Source: Amycolatopsis deserti
Lineage (GTDB): Bacteria; Actinomycetota; Actinomycetes; Mycobacteriales; Pseudonocardiaceae
Length of the DNA: 64,000 bases
Assembly: GCF_014653945.1 (NCBI RefSeq)
Contig: NZ_BNAU01000002.1
Location: forward strand, 1,282,354 to 1,346,353
Direction: 5' to 3'
The translations under genes and the position numbers were made by a program. How positions within the stretch are numbered: the first letter of the stretch is position 1; the number at the start of each line of letters is the position of its first letter. Under the pieces are notes generated by a model. It did no database searches. It was not told where the DNA came from and worked only from the letters and a program-made list of their open reading frames with translations. Below, piece by piece: positions 6,816 through 15,676 of the stretch.

Positions 6816-8629
6816 CGGCCCTCGCCGAGCGTGACTCCGCGCCCCCGACCCCCGCCAGTCCGCGCCCGCCCCTGCCGGTCTGGGTGCGTCCGGCGCTGGC
6901 CGGGCTGCTGCTGGGCACCGCCGTGCTCTACCTGTGGGGACTGAGCGCGTCCGGCTGGGCCAACGCGTTCTACTCGGCCGCCGCGCAGGCCGGTGGGCAG
7001 AGCTGGCAGGCCTGGTTCTTCGGCTCCAGCGACGCGGCCAACGCCATCACCGTCGACAAGACGCCCGCCGCCCTGTGGGTGATGGGCCTGTCGGTGCGGC
7101 TGTTCGGGCTCAGCTCGTGGAGCGTGCTGGTGCCGCAGGCGCTGATGGGGGTCGGCTCGGTGTGGGCGCTGTTCGCGGCCGTGCGGCGGGTGTCCGGGCC
7201 GGCCGCGGGTCTGCTGGCCGGTGCAGTGCTCGCGCTGACCCCGGTGGCTGCGCTGATGTTCCGGTTCAACAACCCGGACGCGCTGCTGGTGCTGCTGCTC
7301 GTGCTCGGCGCGTACTGCGTGGTGCGGGCGCTGGAGAAGGCGAGCCCGAAGTGGCTCGCGCTGGCCGGGGTCGCGGTCGGGTTCGGGTTCCTGGCGAAGA
7401 TGTTGCAGGCGTTCCTGGTGCTGCCCGCGTTCGGCATCGCCTACCTGCTCGCGGCGCCCACGTCGATGGGCAGGCGGCTGCTGCACCTGCTCGGCGCGCT
7501 GGGCGCGCTGGTGGTTTCGGCCGGCTGGTACCTCGCGGTCGTCGAGCTGTGGCCGGCGTCGGCGCGGCCCTACATCGGCGGTTCGCAGACCAACAGCATC
7601 CTCGAACTGACCCTGGGCTACAACGGCGTCGGCCGGATCACCGGGAACGAGGTCGGCAGTCTCGGTGGCGCGCAGAGCAGCGGCAGCTGGGCGCGGCTGC
7701 TGGGCAGCGAGATGGCCGGCGGGATCGCCTGGCTGCTCCCCGCGGCCGCGATCGCCACCGGCGCGCTGGTCTGGCTGACCTGGCGCGCGCCACGCACGGA
7801 CCGCACGCGCGCCGCGACGATCCTGTGGGGCGGATGGCTGGCCGTCACCGGCGGCGTGTTCAGCTTCATGAACGGGATCATCCACCCGTACTACACGGTC
7901 GCGCTGGCCCCGGCGGTCGCCGCGCTCGTCGGCACCGGCGGCGTGCGGTTGTGGCGGGCGCGGGCGCATCCGATCGCGTCCGGGTTGTTGTCCAGCGGTG
8001 TGGTCCTCACGGCACTGACCGCGTATCTGTTGCTGAGCTCGGAATCCACGTGGCTGCGGTACGTGGTGCTGGTGCTCGGGCTGACGGACGCGGTACTGAT
8101 CCTGGTGTCCGACCGGCTGTCGCGCGCCGGTGCGCGCGGGGTCGCGGTGCTGGCGCTGATCGCTTCACTGCTCGGGTCCGGCGCGTACACCGTCGCGACC
8201 GCGGCCACGCCGCACTCCGGGGCGATCCCCTCAGCCGGCCCGGGCAGCGGCAGGTTCGGCGGTCCGCGCGGCGGCAGCCTGCTCACCACGACGACACCGG
8301 GAGCGGAGATCACCGCACTGCTGCAGGCCGACGCGGAGAACTACACGTGGGTGGCGGCCACGGTGGGCTCCAACCCCGCGGCGAGCTACCAGCTGGCGTC
8401 CGGCTTCCCGGTGATGGCGCTGGGCGGGTTCAACGGCACCGACCCGTCGCCCACCCTGGAGCAGTTCCAGCGGTACGTCGCGAGCGGACGGATCCACTAC
8501 TTCCTCGGCGAACCCCGGGAAATCAACAGCACCGGCGGTAGCGACGAGGCCGAGAAGATCGCCGAGTGGGTGGCGACCAACTATGCGGCGACCACTGTGG
8601 ACGGGGTGACCGTGTACGTGCTGAGCTGA
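6812..8629 (+). CDS. ArnT/GT39-like membrane glycosyltransferase
   Basis: A 605-residue polytopic membrane protein. After a Pro-rich N terminus come many hydrophobic segments, an early extracytoplasmic loop NAITVDKTPAALWVMGLSVR carrying the acidic DK motif of ArnT/PMT-type polyprenyl-phosphate-sugar transferases, and FRFNNPDALLVLLLVLG in a later helix. A C-terminal extracytoplasmic domain (about 470-605) ends FLGEPREI…TVYVLS. It should transfer a sugar from a lipid-phosphate donor onto a cell-envelope acceptor. Donor and acceptor are unknown. Its start overlaps the kinase stop. Such transferases are often grouped with two-component systems in actinobacteria, which fits envelope remodelling in response to a signal. 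Confidence 0.8.
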   Translation: MTALAERDSAPPTPASPRPPLPVWVRPALAGLLLGTAVLYLWGLSASGWANAFYSAAAQAGGQSWQAWFFGSSDAANAITVDKTPAALWVMGLSVRLFGLSSWSVLVPQALMGVGSVWALFAAVRRVSGPAAGLLAGAVLALTPVAALMFRFNNPDALLVLLLVLGAYCVVRALEKASPKWLALAGVAVGFGFLAKMLQAFLVLPAFGIAYLLAAPTSMGRRLLHLLGALGALVVSAGWYLAVVELWPASARPYIGGSQTNSILELTLGYNGVGRITGNEVGSLGGAQSSGSWARLLGSEMAGGIAWLLPAAAIATGALVWLTWRAPRTDRTRAATILWGGWLAVTGGVFSFMNGIIHPYYTVALAPAVAALVGTGGVRLWRARAHPIASGLLSSGVVLTALTAYLLLSSESTWLRYVVLVLGLTDAVLILVSDRLSRAGARGVAVLALIASLLGSGAYTVATAATPHSGAIPSAGPGSGRFGGPRGGSLLTTTTPGAEITALLQADAENYTWVAATVGSNPAASYQLASGFPVMALGGFNGTDPSPTLEQFQRYVASGRIHYFLGEPREINSTGGSDEAEKIAEWVATNYAATTVDGVTVYVLS

Positions 8630-8714
8630 CTCACAGCCCGGGTTCACACCGATCACAGGCTGACCTCAGGCGCGGTGCGGACAGTGGAGGTATAACAGCA
8701 CGAAGGAGGTCACC

Positions 8715-9434
8715 ATGTACCGCCTCGCCTCCAGCCCCGTGTGGGCCACCGCGACCGCCCGCGGCCCGCGTTCGGTGAACGCCGACGCCACCGCGGCCTA
8801 CACCGACCCGAGCACCGGGGAGGTCGTGTTCGCCCTGGCCGACGGTGTCGGCGACGAGCGGTCCGCCGCGCGGGCCGCCCAGGTCGCGGTGTCCACCGCC
8901 GTCCAGGTGCCGGCGTCGCAGGGCCCCGCGGCCGCGCTGGCCGCCGCCCAGCGGGCCGTGCGGGCGGAGGCGGCCGGCGACTGCGTGCTGGTGGTCGCGA
9001 CCCCGTTCGGCGGTGGTTACCGGGTGGGGTGGGTCGGCGACGTGCGGGCCTACGCCTGGAACGGCGACTCGCTGCGGCAGCTGACCAGGGACCACACGCT
9101 GGCCCAGTACTTCCGCGATCGTGGCCAGGTGCCCACCCCCAGGATGGAGCACCTGGTCACGACCAGCGTGCGGACGGCGCGGCCGGCGGAGTTCGGCCAC
9201 GCCGAGGTCTTCGGCCCGGCGGGACTCCTCCTGACCAGCGACGGCGTCCACAAGCCGCTCACCCGCGCCGCTATGGCCGAGCTGCTGCGGGTGCCGTCGA
9301 ACAGCGCGCGGGCCCTGGTGGATGCCGCACTGGCCGCGGGCGGCCTGGACAACGCGACCGCCCTGATGGCCGACCTGGCGCCCGCCCTGCCCGACCTGAC
9401 GACCACCCCGCTGCCGACGGCCACCCCGGCGTGA
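8715..9434 (+). CDS. PP2C-family Ser/Thr phosphatase-like protein, divergent motifs
   Basis: A 239-residue protein with PP2C landmarks in order: GPRSVNAD (motif 1), ADGVGD in place of the usual DGMGG, GDVRAY (motif for GDSRAY), a helix TRDHTLAQYFRDRG, TSDGVHK (for SDGL) and GGLDNATALM (for GGxDN). All metal-binding aspartates appear to be kept, so activity is plausible despite the glycine changes. A strong Shine-Dalgarno (GAAGGAGG) precedes ATG 8715. CACA elements upstream (8632, 8645, 8654) resemble those of the kinase cluster, but they are spaced 13 and 9 bp and so are not phased. The YbjN gene follows 28 bp downstream. Confidence 0.75.
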   Translation: MYRLASSPVWATATARGPRSVNADATAAYTDPSTGEVVFALADGVGDERSAARAAQVAVSTAVQVPASQGPAAALAAAQRAVRAEAAGDCVLVVATPFGGGYRVGWVGDVRAYAWNGDSLRQLTRDHTLAQYFRDRGQVPTPRMEHLVTTSVRTARPAEFGHAEVFGPAGLLLTSDGVHKPLTRAAMAELLRVPSNSARALVDAALAAGGLDNATALMADLAPALPDLTTTPLPTATPA

Positions 9435-9462
9435 GGCAGCGGCATGCGGAAGGATCCGCACG

Positions 9463-9948
9463 ATGACCAACGATCCGTCCCCGGCCCCGGACCTCGTCGT
9501 GCCCGACCAGGGCCTGGTGGAGCAGCTCCTGGACCAGATCGAGCTGAAGCACGCCGTCGACGAAGACGGCGACCTCGGCGCCCCGTGGGAGCACTACCGC
9601 ATCTACTTCCTCTTCCGGGGCGAGCAGGAGCAGCAGACCTACTCCGTTCGCACCTTCTACGACCGCCCCCATCCCATCGAGCTCAAGCCGATGCTGCTGG
9701 AGGCGATCGACGACTGGAACCGCCGCACGCTGTTCCCCAAGGTCTACACCCACACCGACGACGACGGGACGGTGCGCCTGATCGGCGAGGAGTCGATGCT
9801 GATCGGCACCGGCGTCGCGCTGGAACACTTCGTCAACAGCACCGTCAGCTGGATCCGCGCGTCGATGGAGTTCGACAAGTGGCTCGTCGAACACCTCGGT
9901 CTGGCAGCCGACCTCGACGGCGACACGAAGCCCGACGACGAGCGATGA
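9463..9948 (+). CDS. YbjN-domain protein
   Basis: A 161-residue acidic cytoplasmic protein that looks like the actinobacterial YbjN group (type III secretion chaperone-like fold). It has an N-terminal helix, then RIYFLFRGEQEQQTYSVRTF strands, LLEAIDDWNRRTLFPKVYTH, and a long helix VALEHFVNSTVSWIRASMEF. YbjN proteins are implicated in stress and cell-surface phenotypes, but no biochemical activity is settled. It follows the PP2C-like gene closely and is probably co-transcribed with it. It converges on the beta-glucosidase gene with a 7-bp gap. Confidence 0.72.
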   Translation: MTNDPSPAPDLVVPDQGLVEQLLDQIELKHAVDEDGDLGAPWEHYRIYFLFRGEQEQQTYSVRTFYDRPHPIELKPMLLEAIDDWNRRTLFPKVYTHTDDDGTVRLIGEESMLIGTGVALEHFVNSTVSWIRASMEFDKWLVEHLGLAADLDGDTKPDDER

Positions 9949-9955
9949 GGCGCCG

Positions 9956-11359
9956 TCACGAGGTGACCGGCACCGCGTTGTCGCGGATCACGTCTGCGTA
10001 GTAGTGGGCGCTGCGCTTCAGCGTGCGGACCTGCGTCCGGTAGTCCACGTGCACCAGGCCGAACCGCTTCGAATAGCCTTCCGCCCACTCGAAGTTGTCC
10101 AGCAGCGACCAGTACGAGAACCCCCGCAGGTCCACCCCCTGCGCGAGCGCCGCGTGCGCCGCCCGCAGGTGCGCGGCCAGGAACTCGACCCGGTCGACGT
10201 CGTCGATCCAGCCGTCCGGCCGCACGGAGTCGTCGTAGGCCGCGCCGTTCTCCGTGACGTACAACGGCACCGCCGGGTACTCGCGGTGCACCCGCACCAG
10301 CGTCTCGGTCAGCCCCTCCGGCTGCACGGACCAGCCCGAGTGCGTCACCGAGGCCGCGGCGTCGGGCACGAAGCCGATCCCGTCCGCGCCCACCCACTCC
10401 AGCCCGCCCGGCTCGACACCCGGCCGCAGCGTGCCGGTCACCTCGTAGCCGCGGTAGTAGTTGATCCCCATCTGGTCGATCGGCGCCCCGATCAGCGCCA
10501 GATCGCCGTCGCGGACACAGGAACCGAGGCCGAACGGCTCCAGGTCCGCCAGCAGGTCCTCCGGGTACCGGCCGCGCAGGACGGGGTCGAGGAACAACCG
10601 GTTCTGCAACCCGTCCACGCGCCGCGCCGCGTCGAGGTCCGCCGCCGAATCCGAAGCCGCCCGCACCGGGTACAGGTTCAGCGTGATGCCGGCCTGGACG
10701 TCCGCCGCGCGCCGGATCTCGGCGAGCCCGAGGCCGTGCGCGAGCAGCAGGTGGTGCGCGGCCGCGACCGCCGCCCGCGGCTCCTGCCGCCCCGGTGCGT
10801 GGATCCCCTTGGCGTAGCCCAGGAACGCCGAGCACCACGGCTCGTTCAACGTGGACCAGAACGGGACGCGATCCCCCAGCCGCTCCGCCGCCGACGAGGC
10901 GAACTCGGCGAAGCGGTAGGCCGTGTCGCGCGTGGCCCAGCCTCCGCGCTCCTCCAGCGCCTGCGGCAGGTCGAAGTGGTACAGCGTGGCCCAGGGCGTG
11001 ATCCCCCGTTCCAGCAACGCGTCCACCAGCCGCTCGTAGAAGTCCAGCCCCTTCGGGTTGACCGCGCCGCCGTCCGGCCGCACGCGCGACCAGGCCAGCG
11101 AAAACCGGTACACCCCGAGCCCGAGTTCGGCCATCAACTCGACGTCGTCGCGGAACCGGTGGTAGTGGTCGGCCGCCGGTTCCCCGGTGTCACCGCCCGC
11201 GACCGCGCCCGGACGGCGGCAGAACGCGTCCCAGATCGAGTCGGTGCGACCGTCCACAGTGGTCGCCCCCTCGATCTGGAAGGCCGCCGTGCTGGCCCCC
11301 CACGCGAACCCGGGCGGGAACTCCAGCCCGGCGGTGACCTCTTCACCCAGAACCGACAT
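9956..11359 (-). CDS. bglC: GH1 beta-glucosidase
   Basis: A 467-residue protein of normal GH1 length. It has the N-terminal FPPGFAWGASTAAFQIEG signature, acid/base Glu173 in STLNEPW, and nucleophile Glu370 in YVTENGAAYDD. There is no signal peptide, so it acts in the cytoplasm on imported disaccharide, most likely cellobiose. It is the last gene of the uptake operon: its ATG is 2 nt beyond the stop of the second permease. The gene order binding protein, permease, permease, GH1 enzyme with a CebR-type operator in front matches the Streptomyces cebEFG-bglC operon, so intracellular hydrolysis of cellobiose or cello-oligosaccharide to glucose is the best reading. Confidence 0.88.
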   Translation of the reverse strand: MSVLGEEVTAGLEFPPGFAWGASTAAFQIEGATTVDGRTDSIWDAFCRRPGAVAGGDTGEPAADHYHRFRDDVELMAELGLGVYRFSLAWSRVRPDGGAVNPKGLDFYERLVDALLERGITPWATLYHFDLPQALEERGGWATRDTAYRFAEFASSAAERLGDRVPFWSTLNEPWCSAFLGYAKGIHAPGRQEPRAAVAAAHHLLLAHGLGLAEIRRAADVQAGITLNLYPVRAASDSAADLDAARRVDGLQNRLFLDPVLRGRYPEDLLADLEPFGLGSCVRDGDLALIGAPIDQMGINYYRGYEVTGTLRPGVEPGGLEWVGADGIGFVPDAAASVTHSGWSVQPEGLTETLVRVHREYPAVPLYVTENGAAYDDSVRPDGWIDDVDRVEFLAAHLRAAHAALAQGVDLRGFSYWSLLDNFEWAEGYSKRFGLVHVDYRTQVRTLKRSAHYYADVIRDNAVPVTS

Positions 11360-11361
11360 GC

Positions 11362-12204
11362 TCACCCTTTCACCGCACCCTGCATGATCCCGGACACGAT
11401 CTGGCGCCCGAGCAGCAGGAAGACGATCAGAACCGGAATGGTCGCCAGCGTGGTCCCGGCCAGCACCAGCGAATAGTCGACGTAGTGGCCGCTCTGCAGC
11501 TTCTCCAGCGCCACCTGCACGGTGGGGTTGCCGGCGTCGAGCACGATCAGCGGCCACAGGAAGTCGTTCCACGACATCATGAACGTGAACATCGCGAGCA
11601 CCGCGGCCGCCGGGCGGATCGCGGGCAGGCAGACGTGCACGAAGGTGCCGAACACGCTGCACCCGTCCACCCGCGCCGCCTCGATCAGCTCGTACGGCAC
11701 GGCGTCCACGATGTACTGCCGCATCCAGAACACCCCGAACGCGGTGACCAGGTTCGGCACGATCACCGCCTGCAGGTGCCCGGCCCAGCCGAGCTCCGAC
11801 ATCATGATGAACAGCGGGATCACGCCCAGCTGCGTGGGCACCGCGAGCGTCACCACGATGAACACGAACAGCCCGTTGGACCCGCGGAAGCGCATCTTGG
11901 CGAAGGCGAACCCGGCCAGCGCGGAGAACAGCACCGTCGTGAGCGTCACCGTGCCCGCCACGATCAGGCTGTTGCCCAGCGCCTTCCAGAACGGCACCGC
12001 GTCGAACACGCGGCCGGCGTTGGCCCAGAAGTTGCCCCCCGGCAGCAGCGGCGGCAGGTGGTCCGACAGCATGCCGGTGTCGCGGCTGGCCACCAGGAAC
12101 GACCAGTAGAACGGGAACAACGAACCGGCGACGAACGCGATCAGCGTGGCGTAGACGAAGAAGTGCGATCCGCCCCGCCGCCGGGGAAGTCGGAGTACGG
12201 TCAT
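11362..12204 (-). CDS. cebG: ABC sugar transporter permease, MalG/CebG type
   Basis: A 280-residue inner-membrane permease with six hydrophobic helices. The cytoplasmic EAA loop reads YELIEAARVDGCSVFGTFVH (EAA---G consensus), which docks to the ATPase. The start ATG overlaps the stop of the upstream permease by ATGA, and the stop lies 2 nt before the beta-glucosidase start, so all are one transcription unit. No ATP-binding subunit is encoded here. In Streptomyces and relatives such carbohydrate importers borrow the shared MsiK ATPase, which is the likely case here. Confidence 0.88.
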   Translation of the reverse strand: MTVLRLPRRRGGSHFFVYATLIAFVAGSLFPFYWSFLVASRDTGMLSDHLPPLLPGGNFWANAGRVFDAVPFWKALGNSLIVAGTVTLTTVLFSALAGFAFAKMRFRGSNGLFVFIVVTLAVPTQLGVIPLFIMMSELGWAGHLQAVIVPNLVTAFGVFWMRQYIVDAVPYELIEAARVDGCSVFGTFVHVCLPAIRPAAAVLAMFTFMMSWNDFLWPLIVLDAGNPTVQVALEKLQSGHYVDYSLVLAGTTLATIPVLIVFLLLGRQIVSGIMQGAVKG

Positions 12205-13181
12205 CGTTTCAGTCCCGTCGTCGCGGCGACCCGCCGGGTGATCAGGAAGTTGACCAGCGCGATGAGGACGATCAGCAGGAACAGCAGCCACGCGATCGCC
12301 GACGCGTAGCCGAGGTCGAAGCCCTCGAACGCGGACTGGTACAGGTACAGCGTCAGCGTCTGGAACTGGTGCTGCGAACCGCCGTTGTTCGACCCGGGCA
12401 TCGCGTCGAACAGCTTGGGCTCGGTGAAGATCTGCAGCCCGCCGATGGTCGAGGTGATCACCACGAAGATCAGCGTGGGTTTCAGCATCGGCAACGTGAT
12501 CGAGAAGAACCGGCGGACCGCGCCGGCGCCGTCGACCACCGCCGCCTCGTACACGTCCCGCGGCAGCGCCTGCATCGCCGCCAGCACGATCAGCGCGTTG
12601 TAGCCGGTCCAGCGCCAGTTGACCATCGTGGCGATCGCCAGGTGGCTGGCGAACCGGTTGGCCTGCCACTCCACCCGGTCCAGCCCGAACGCCTCCAGCA
12701 TCGCGTTGACCAGCCCGTACCGCGGGCCGAACAGGTTCGCGAAGATGATGCCGAGCGCGACCAGGCTGGCCGAGTACGGCAGCAGGATCCCGACCCGCCA
12801 GCTCGCCGGGAAGCGCAGCCGCAGCGACAGCAGCGCCGCGAGCAGGACCGCGATCACCAGCTGCGGCCCGCTGGAGAGCACGAAGATCGAGATCGTGTTG
12901 ACGACCGCGTTCCAGAACTGCGGGTCGCCGAGCAGCGTCGCGAAGTTCCGCAGCCCGACGAACTTCGGGTCGTCGTCGCCGATCTCCCAGTCGAACAGCG
13001 ACACGTAGCCCGTGTAGAGCAGGGGGAACAGGCCGGTCAGGCCGAACACCACGAAGAACGGCGTGATGTAGAGGTACGGCGAGAACTTGACGTCCCAGCG
13101 CGAGAGGCGTTGCCGCAGCGTCGGTTTCGCCGGTTCCGGCGGCACGTCCTGCCTCGGCGGTTTCTCGGCCACGGTGGTCAT
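12201..13181 (-). CDS. cebF: ABC sugar transporter permease, MalF/CebF type
   Basis: A 326-residue permease with a Pro-rich cytoplasmic N terminus (about 1-35) and then six transmembrane helices beginning YLYITPFFVVFGLTGLFPLL. The EAA loop is DVYEAAVVDGAGAVRRFFSI. It forms the heterodimeric channel with the following gene, which it overlaps by 4 nt. It lies 19 bp downstream of the binding-protein gene. The extended N terminus before TM1 is usual for this family in actinobacteria. Confidence 0.88.
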   Translation of the reverse strand: MTTVAEKPPRQDVPPEPAKPTLRQRLSRWDVKFSPYLYITPFFVVFGLTGLFPLLYTGYVSLFDWEIGDDDPKFVGLRNFATLLGDPQFWNAVVNTISIFVLSSGPQLVIAVLLAALLSLRLRFPASWRVGILLPYSASLVALGIIFANLFGPRYGLVNAMLEAFGLDRVEWQANRFASHLAIATMVNWRWTGYNALIVLAAMQALPRDVYEAAVVDGAGAVRRFFSITLPMLKPTLIFVVITSTIGGLQIFTEPKLFDAMPGSNNGGSQHQFQTLTLYLYQSAFEGFDLGYASAIAWLLFLLIVLIALVNFLITRRVAATTGLKR

Positions 13182-13200
13182 CGGCCCGTTCCCCCTCGGC

Positions 13201-14490
13201 TCACTTCACGATCTTCTTGGCTTCGTCGACCACCTGCCGCCAGGCCTGGTCGGGCGGTGTCCCCTGTTCGACCGCCTGCAGGGCCGGGCTGGTGACGTTC
13301 TCCTGGATCTGGCCGTCACCCGGGCCCTTGTACTGCGCGCGGGTCACCTTCCTGGCCTGCTCGGAGTAGAGCTGGCCGATCTTGGTGTCGCCGAAGTACG
13401 GCTCGGTCTGCTGCAGCAGCTGCGGCGAGGACAGCGCCTGCGTCTGGCTGGGGAAGTTGCCGCGCGCCTGGAACGCCTTGAGCTGCTGCTCCGGCGCGGT
13501 CAGCCACGCCGCGAACTCCGCGGCCTCCTTCGGGTGCTGGCTCTGCTTGGGCACGGTCAGGTAGGACCCGCCCCAGTTGCCGCCGCCGTTGGGGAAGGCG
13601 TCGGTGACCGCCCACTTGCCCGCGTTGCCCGGGCCGGCGTTCTCCTCGACCACGCCGAGCATCCACGACGGGCACACGGTGGTGGCGAAGGATCCCTGCT
13701 GGAACCCGGTCTTCCACTCGTTGCCGAACGCGATGAGCTTGGCGGACTGGCCGCGCTGGATCGCGCCGGTGATGCGGTCCCAGGCCGCCTTGATGCCCGG
13801 GTTCGTCTCGATGGTGAGGTTGTCGTTGCGGTCCAGGTAGCCGGTCTCGAGCTGGTTGACCATCGAGTTGTACAGCTGCGAGGAGGCGTCGAACCACGCC
13901 TTGCCGCCGGTGCGCGCCACGTACTGGTCGCCGGCCGCGAAGTAGGACTCCCAGGTCGCGAACAGCGACTTGACGCCCTCGGGGTCGGACGGCAGCCCGG
14001 CGGCCTGCAGCAGGTCCTTGCGGTAGCACAGGGCCAGCGGGCCGATGTCGGTGCCGTAGCCGATCAGCCTGCCGTCTTTGTCCTTGCCGGCCTCGTACTT
14101 CCAGTTCAGCCACCGGTCGGCGGTCACGTCCTTGGGACCGATCTCGGTGAGGTCGTTGAACTTGGACGACTTGTCGATGATGTCGGAGAAGTGGCCCTCC
14201 TCGACCGCGACCACGTCCTCCAGCCCGTTGCCCGCGGCCAGCTTGGTGATCAGGTTCTGGTGGTAGGGGCCACCCTCGCCGGTCTTGTGGTGGGTGATCT
14301 TGATGTTGGGGTGCAGGCGTTCGTACTCGGGGATCAGGTCCTCGTACCCGAACTCGGTGAAGGTGCCGATGGACAGCTCGATCCGCCCGTCGCCGGAGGT
14401 TCCGGACGAGCCGCCGCCACAGGCGGCCAGGCTCGCGCCGAGCACCGCCAGGCCGATCGCGAAGCTCACGCCCTTGTGAAGATGTCGCAC
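13201..14490 (-). CDS. cebE: Sugar-binding lipoprotein of the ABC importer
   Basis: A 429-residue extracellular solute-binding protein of family 1. The N terminus carries a lipoprotein signal with lipobox LAAC (Cys24), followed by a Gly/Ser linker and then the mature domain (IELSIGTFTEFGYEDLIPEY…). The domain contains many aromatic residues typical of carbohydrate clefts (for example WLNWKYEAG, GNWGGSYLTVP). It should sit on the outer face of the membrane and pass a cello-oligosaccharide to the two permeases. It is the first gene of the operon. Two CebR-like operators lie 40-121 bp upstream. Confidence 0.87.
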   Translation of the reverse strand: MRHLHKGVSFAIGLAVLGASLAACGGGSSGTSGDGRIELSIGTFTEFGYEDLIPEYERLHPNIKITHHKTGEGGPYHQNLITKLAAGNGLEDVVAVEEGHFSDIIDKSSKFNDLTEIGPKDVTADRWLNWKYEAGKDKDGRLIGYGTDIGPLALCYRKDLLQAAGLPSDPEGVKSLFATWESYFAAGDQYVARTGGKAWFDASSQLYNSMVNQLETGYLDRNDNLTIETNPGIKAAWDRITGAIQRGQSAKLIAFGNEWKTGFQQGSFATTVCPSWMLGVVEENAGPGNAGKWAVTDAFPNGGGNWGGSYLTVPKQSQHPKEAAEFAAWLTAPEQQLKAFQARGNFPSQTQALSSPQLLQQTEPYFGDTKIGQLYSEQARKVTRAQYKGPGDGQIQENVTSPALQAVEQGTPPDQAWRQVVDEAKKIVK

Positions 14491-14530
14491 GTCGTTTCCC
14501 TAACTCGTGGGGTTCCAGGGAGGGAGATTT

Positions 14531-14544
14531 TGGGAGCGCTCCCA
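14531..14544. promoter_or_regulatory. CebR-type operator, perfect copy
   Basis: TGGGAGCGCTCCCA is a perfect 14-bp palindrome identical to the operator known for Streptomyces CebR, the cellobiose-responsive LacI repressor. It lies 41 bp upstream of the binding-protein start, in the gap shared with the divergent lacI gene. Bound repressor would block the transport operon. Confidence 0.85.
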
Positions 14545-14597
14545 GAACGGGGTTGAGTGTGTCCCTAGTCACGAGCGGTGTCAAGATAGGTTATCCT

Positions 14598-14611
14598 TGG
14601 AAGCGCTCCCA
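14598..14611. promoter_or_regulatory. CebR-type operator, one-mismatch copy
   Basis: TGGAAGCGCTCCCA differs from the perfect operator at one base. It lies 22 bp upstream of the GTG start of the regulator, where it suits autoregulation. The centres of the two operators are 67 bp apart, which would allow cooperative or looped binding by a LacI-type protein. Confidence 0.8.
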
Positions 14612-14632
14612 TCATTGGCGGAAGGTGACCCG

Positions 14633-15664
14633 GTGACCGCACACGGCAACCACGAGGGCCGTCCGACGCTGGAGGACGTCGCCGCGTTCGCCGGGGTCTC
14701 CCGCTCGACGGCGTCCCGGGCGCTGAACGACGACCCGAACGTCAGCGCGCGTGCCCGGGAGGCGGTGCGCGCGGCGGCGGCCGATCTGGGCTATTCGCCG
14801 AACCAGGCGGCGCGGTCGCTGGTGACGCGGCGGACGGGCGCGGTGGCGGTGGTGCTGTCCGAGCCGGAGGAGGTCCTGCTCGGGGACCCGTACCGGACGG
14901 CGGTGATGCGCGCCGGCTACCAGGAGCTGGCCGCGACCGGGATCCAGATGGTGTTGATGTTCTGCGACGGGCGCGACGATTTGACGCGGACGATGCGCTT
15001 CCTGGAAGGCGGGCACGTCGACGGCGCGCTGGTGTTCGCGCCGCACCAGGCGGACCCGTTGCCGCGAGCGCTGCGGCTGCTGCGGTTGCCGGTGGTGTTC
15101 GGCGGTCCGGCCGGCGGGGTGGCACGCGGGGTGCACGTGATCGACTTCGACAACGAGTCCGGCGCGCGGCTCGCGGTGAAGCACCTGGTTTCGCGGGGCC
15201 GCCGTCGCATCGCGACGGTCGCCGGCCCGCAGGACCAGACCGCGGCGGTCCACCGGTTGTCCGGGTGGCGCAAGACCCTCGCCGACGCGGGCCTGGAGTC
15301 GGCGGGCCTGGCCGAGGAGGCCGACTTCACCCTGGACGGCGGCCGGGAGGCGATGGACCGCCTGCTGGCGCGGGAGCCTGAGCTGGACGCGGTGTTCGTC
15401 GCCAGCGACGTGATGGCCGCTGGGGTGCTGCAGTCACTGGGCGCCGCGGGCCGCCGCGTCCCGTCCGACGTCGCGGTCGTCGGTTTCGACGACCACCCGG
15501 CCCTGGCCGCCGCGATGAACCCCCCGCTGACCACGGTGCACCAGGACCCGGCCGCCCAGGTGCGCCAGATGGTGGCGACGCTGACTTCGTTGCTGGCCGG
15601 CGAAACGCTCCCCCCGCGGCGGCAGGTGCTGCCGGTGTCGCTGACCCTGCGCGAATCGGCGTAG
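14633..15664 (+). CDS. cebR: LacI-family repressor of the cellobiose operon
   Basis: A 343-residue regulator from GTG 14633, with a GGAAGGTGAC-type ribosome site upstream. An N-terminal LacI HTH is at about 10-60 (TLEDVAAFAGVSRSTASRAL, then hinge helix YSPNQAARSL). A periplasmic-binding-like sensor domain follows, ending in VAVVGFDDHPALAAAMNPPL. It is divergent from the uptake operon with two CebR boxes between, so it should repress uptake and cleavage genes until a cello-oligosaccharide binds. An upstream in-frame extension would run across both operators and is rejected. Confidence 0.88.
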   Translation: MTAHGNHEGRPTLEDVAAFAGVSRSTASRALNDDPNVSARAREAVRAAAADLGYSPNQAARSLVTRRTGAVAVVLSEPEEVLLGDPYRTAVMRAGYQELAATGIQMVLMFCDGRDDLTRTMRFLEGGHVDGALVFAPHQADPLPRALRLLRLPVVFGGPAGGVARGVHVIDFDNESGARLAVKHLVSRGRRRIATVAGPQDQTAAVHRLSGWRKTLADAGLESAGLAEEADFTLDGGREAMDRLLAREPELDAVFVASDVMAAGVLQSLGAAGRRVPSDVAVVGFDDHPALAAAMNPPLTTVHQDPAAQVRQMVATLTSLLAGETLPPRRQVLPVSLTLRESA

Positions 15665-15676
15665 ATCGGTGTCCAC

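Noticed and set aside
8632..8657. CACA elements before the PP2C-like gene as a fourth phased response-regulator box
   Set aside because: The spacings are 13 and 9 bp rather than 11, so phasing is not maintained. They are kept only as a weak resemblance.
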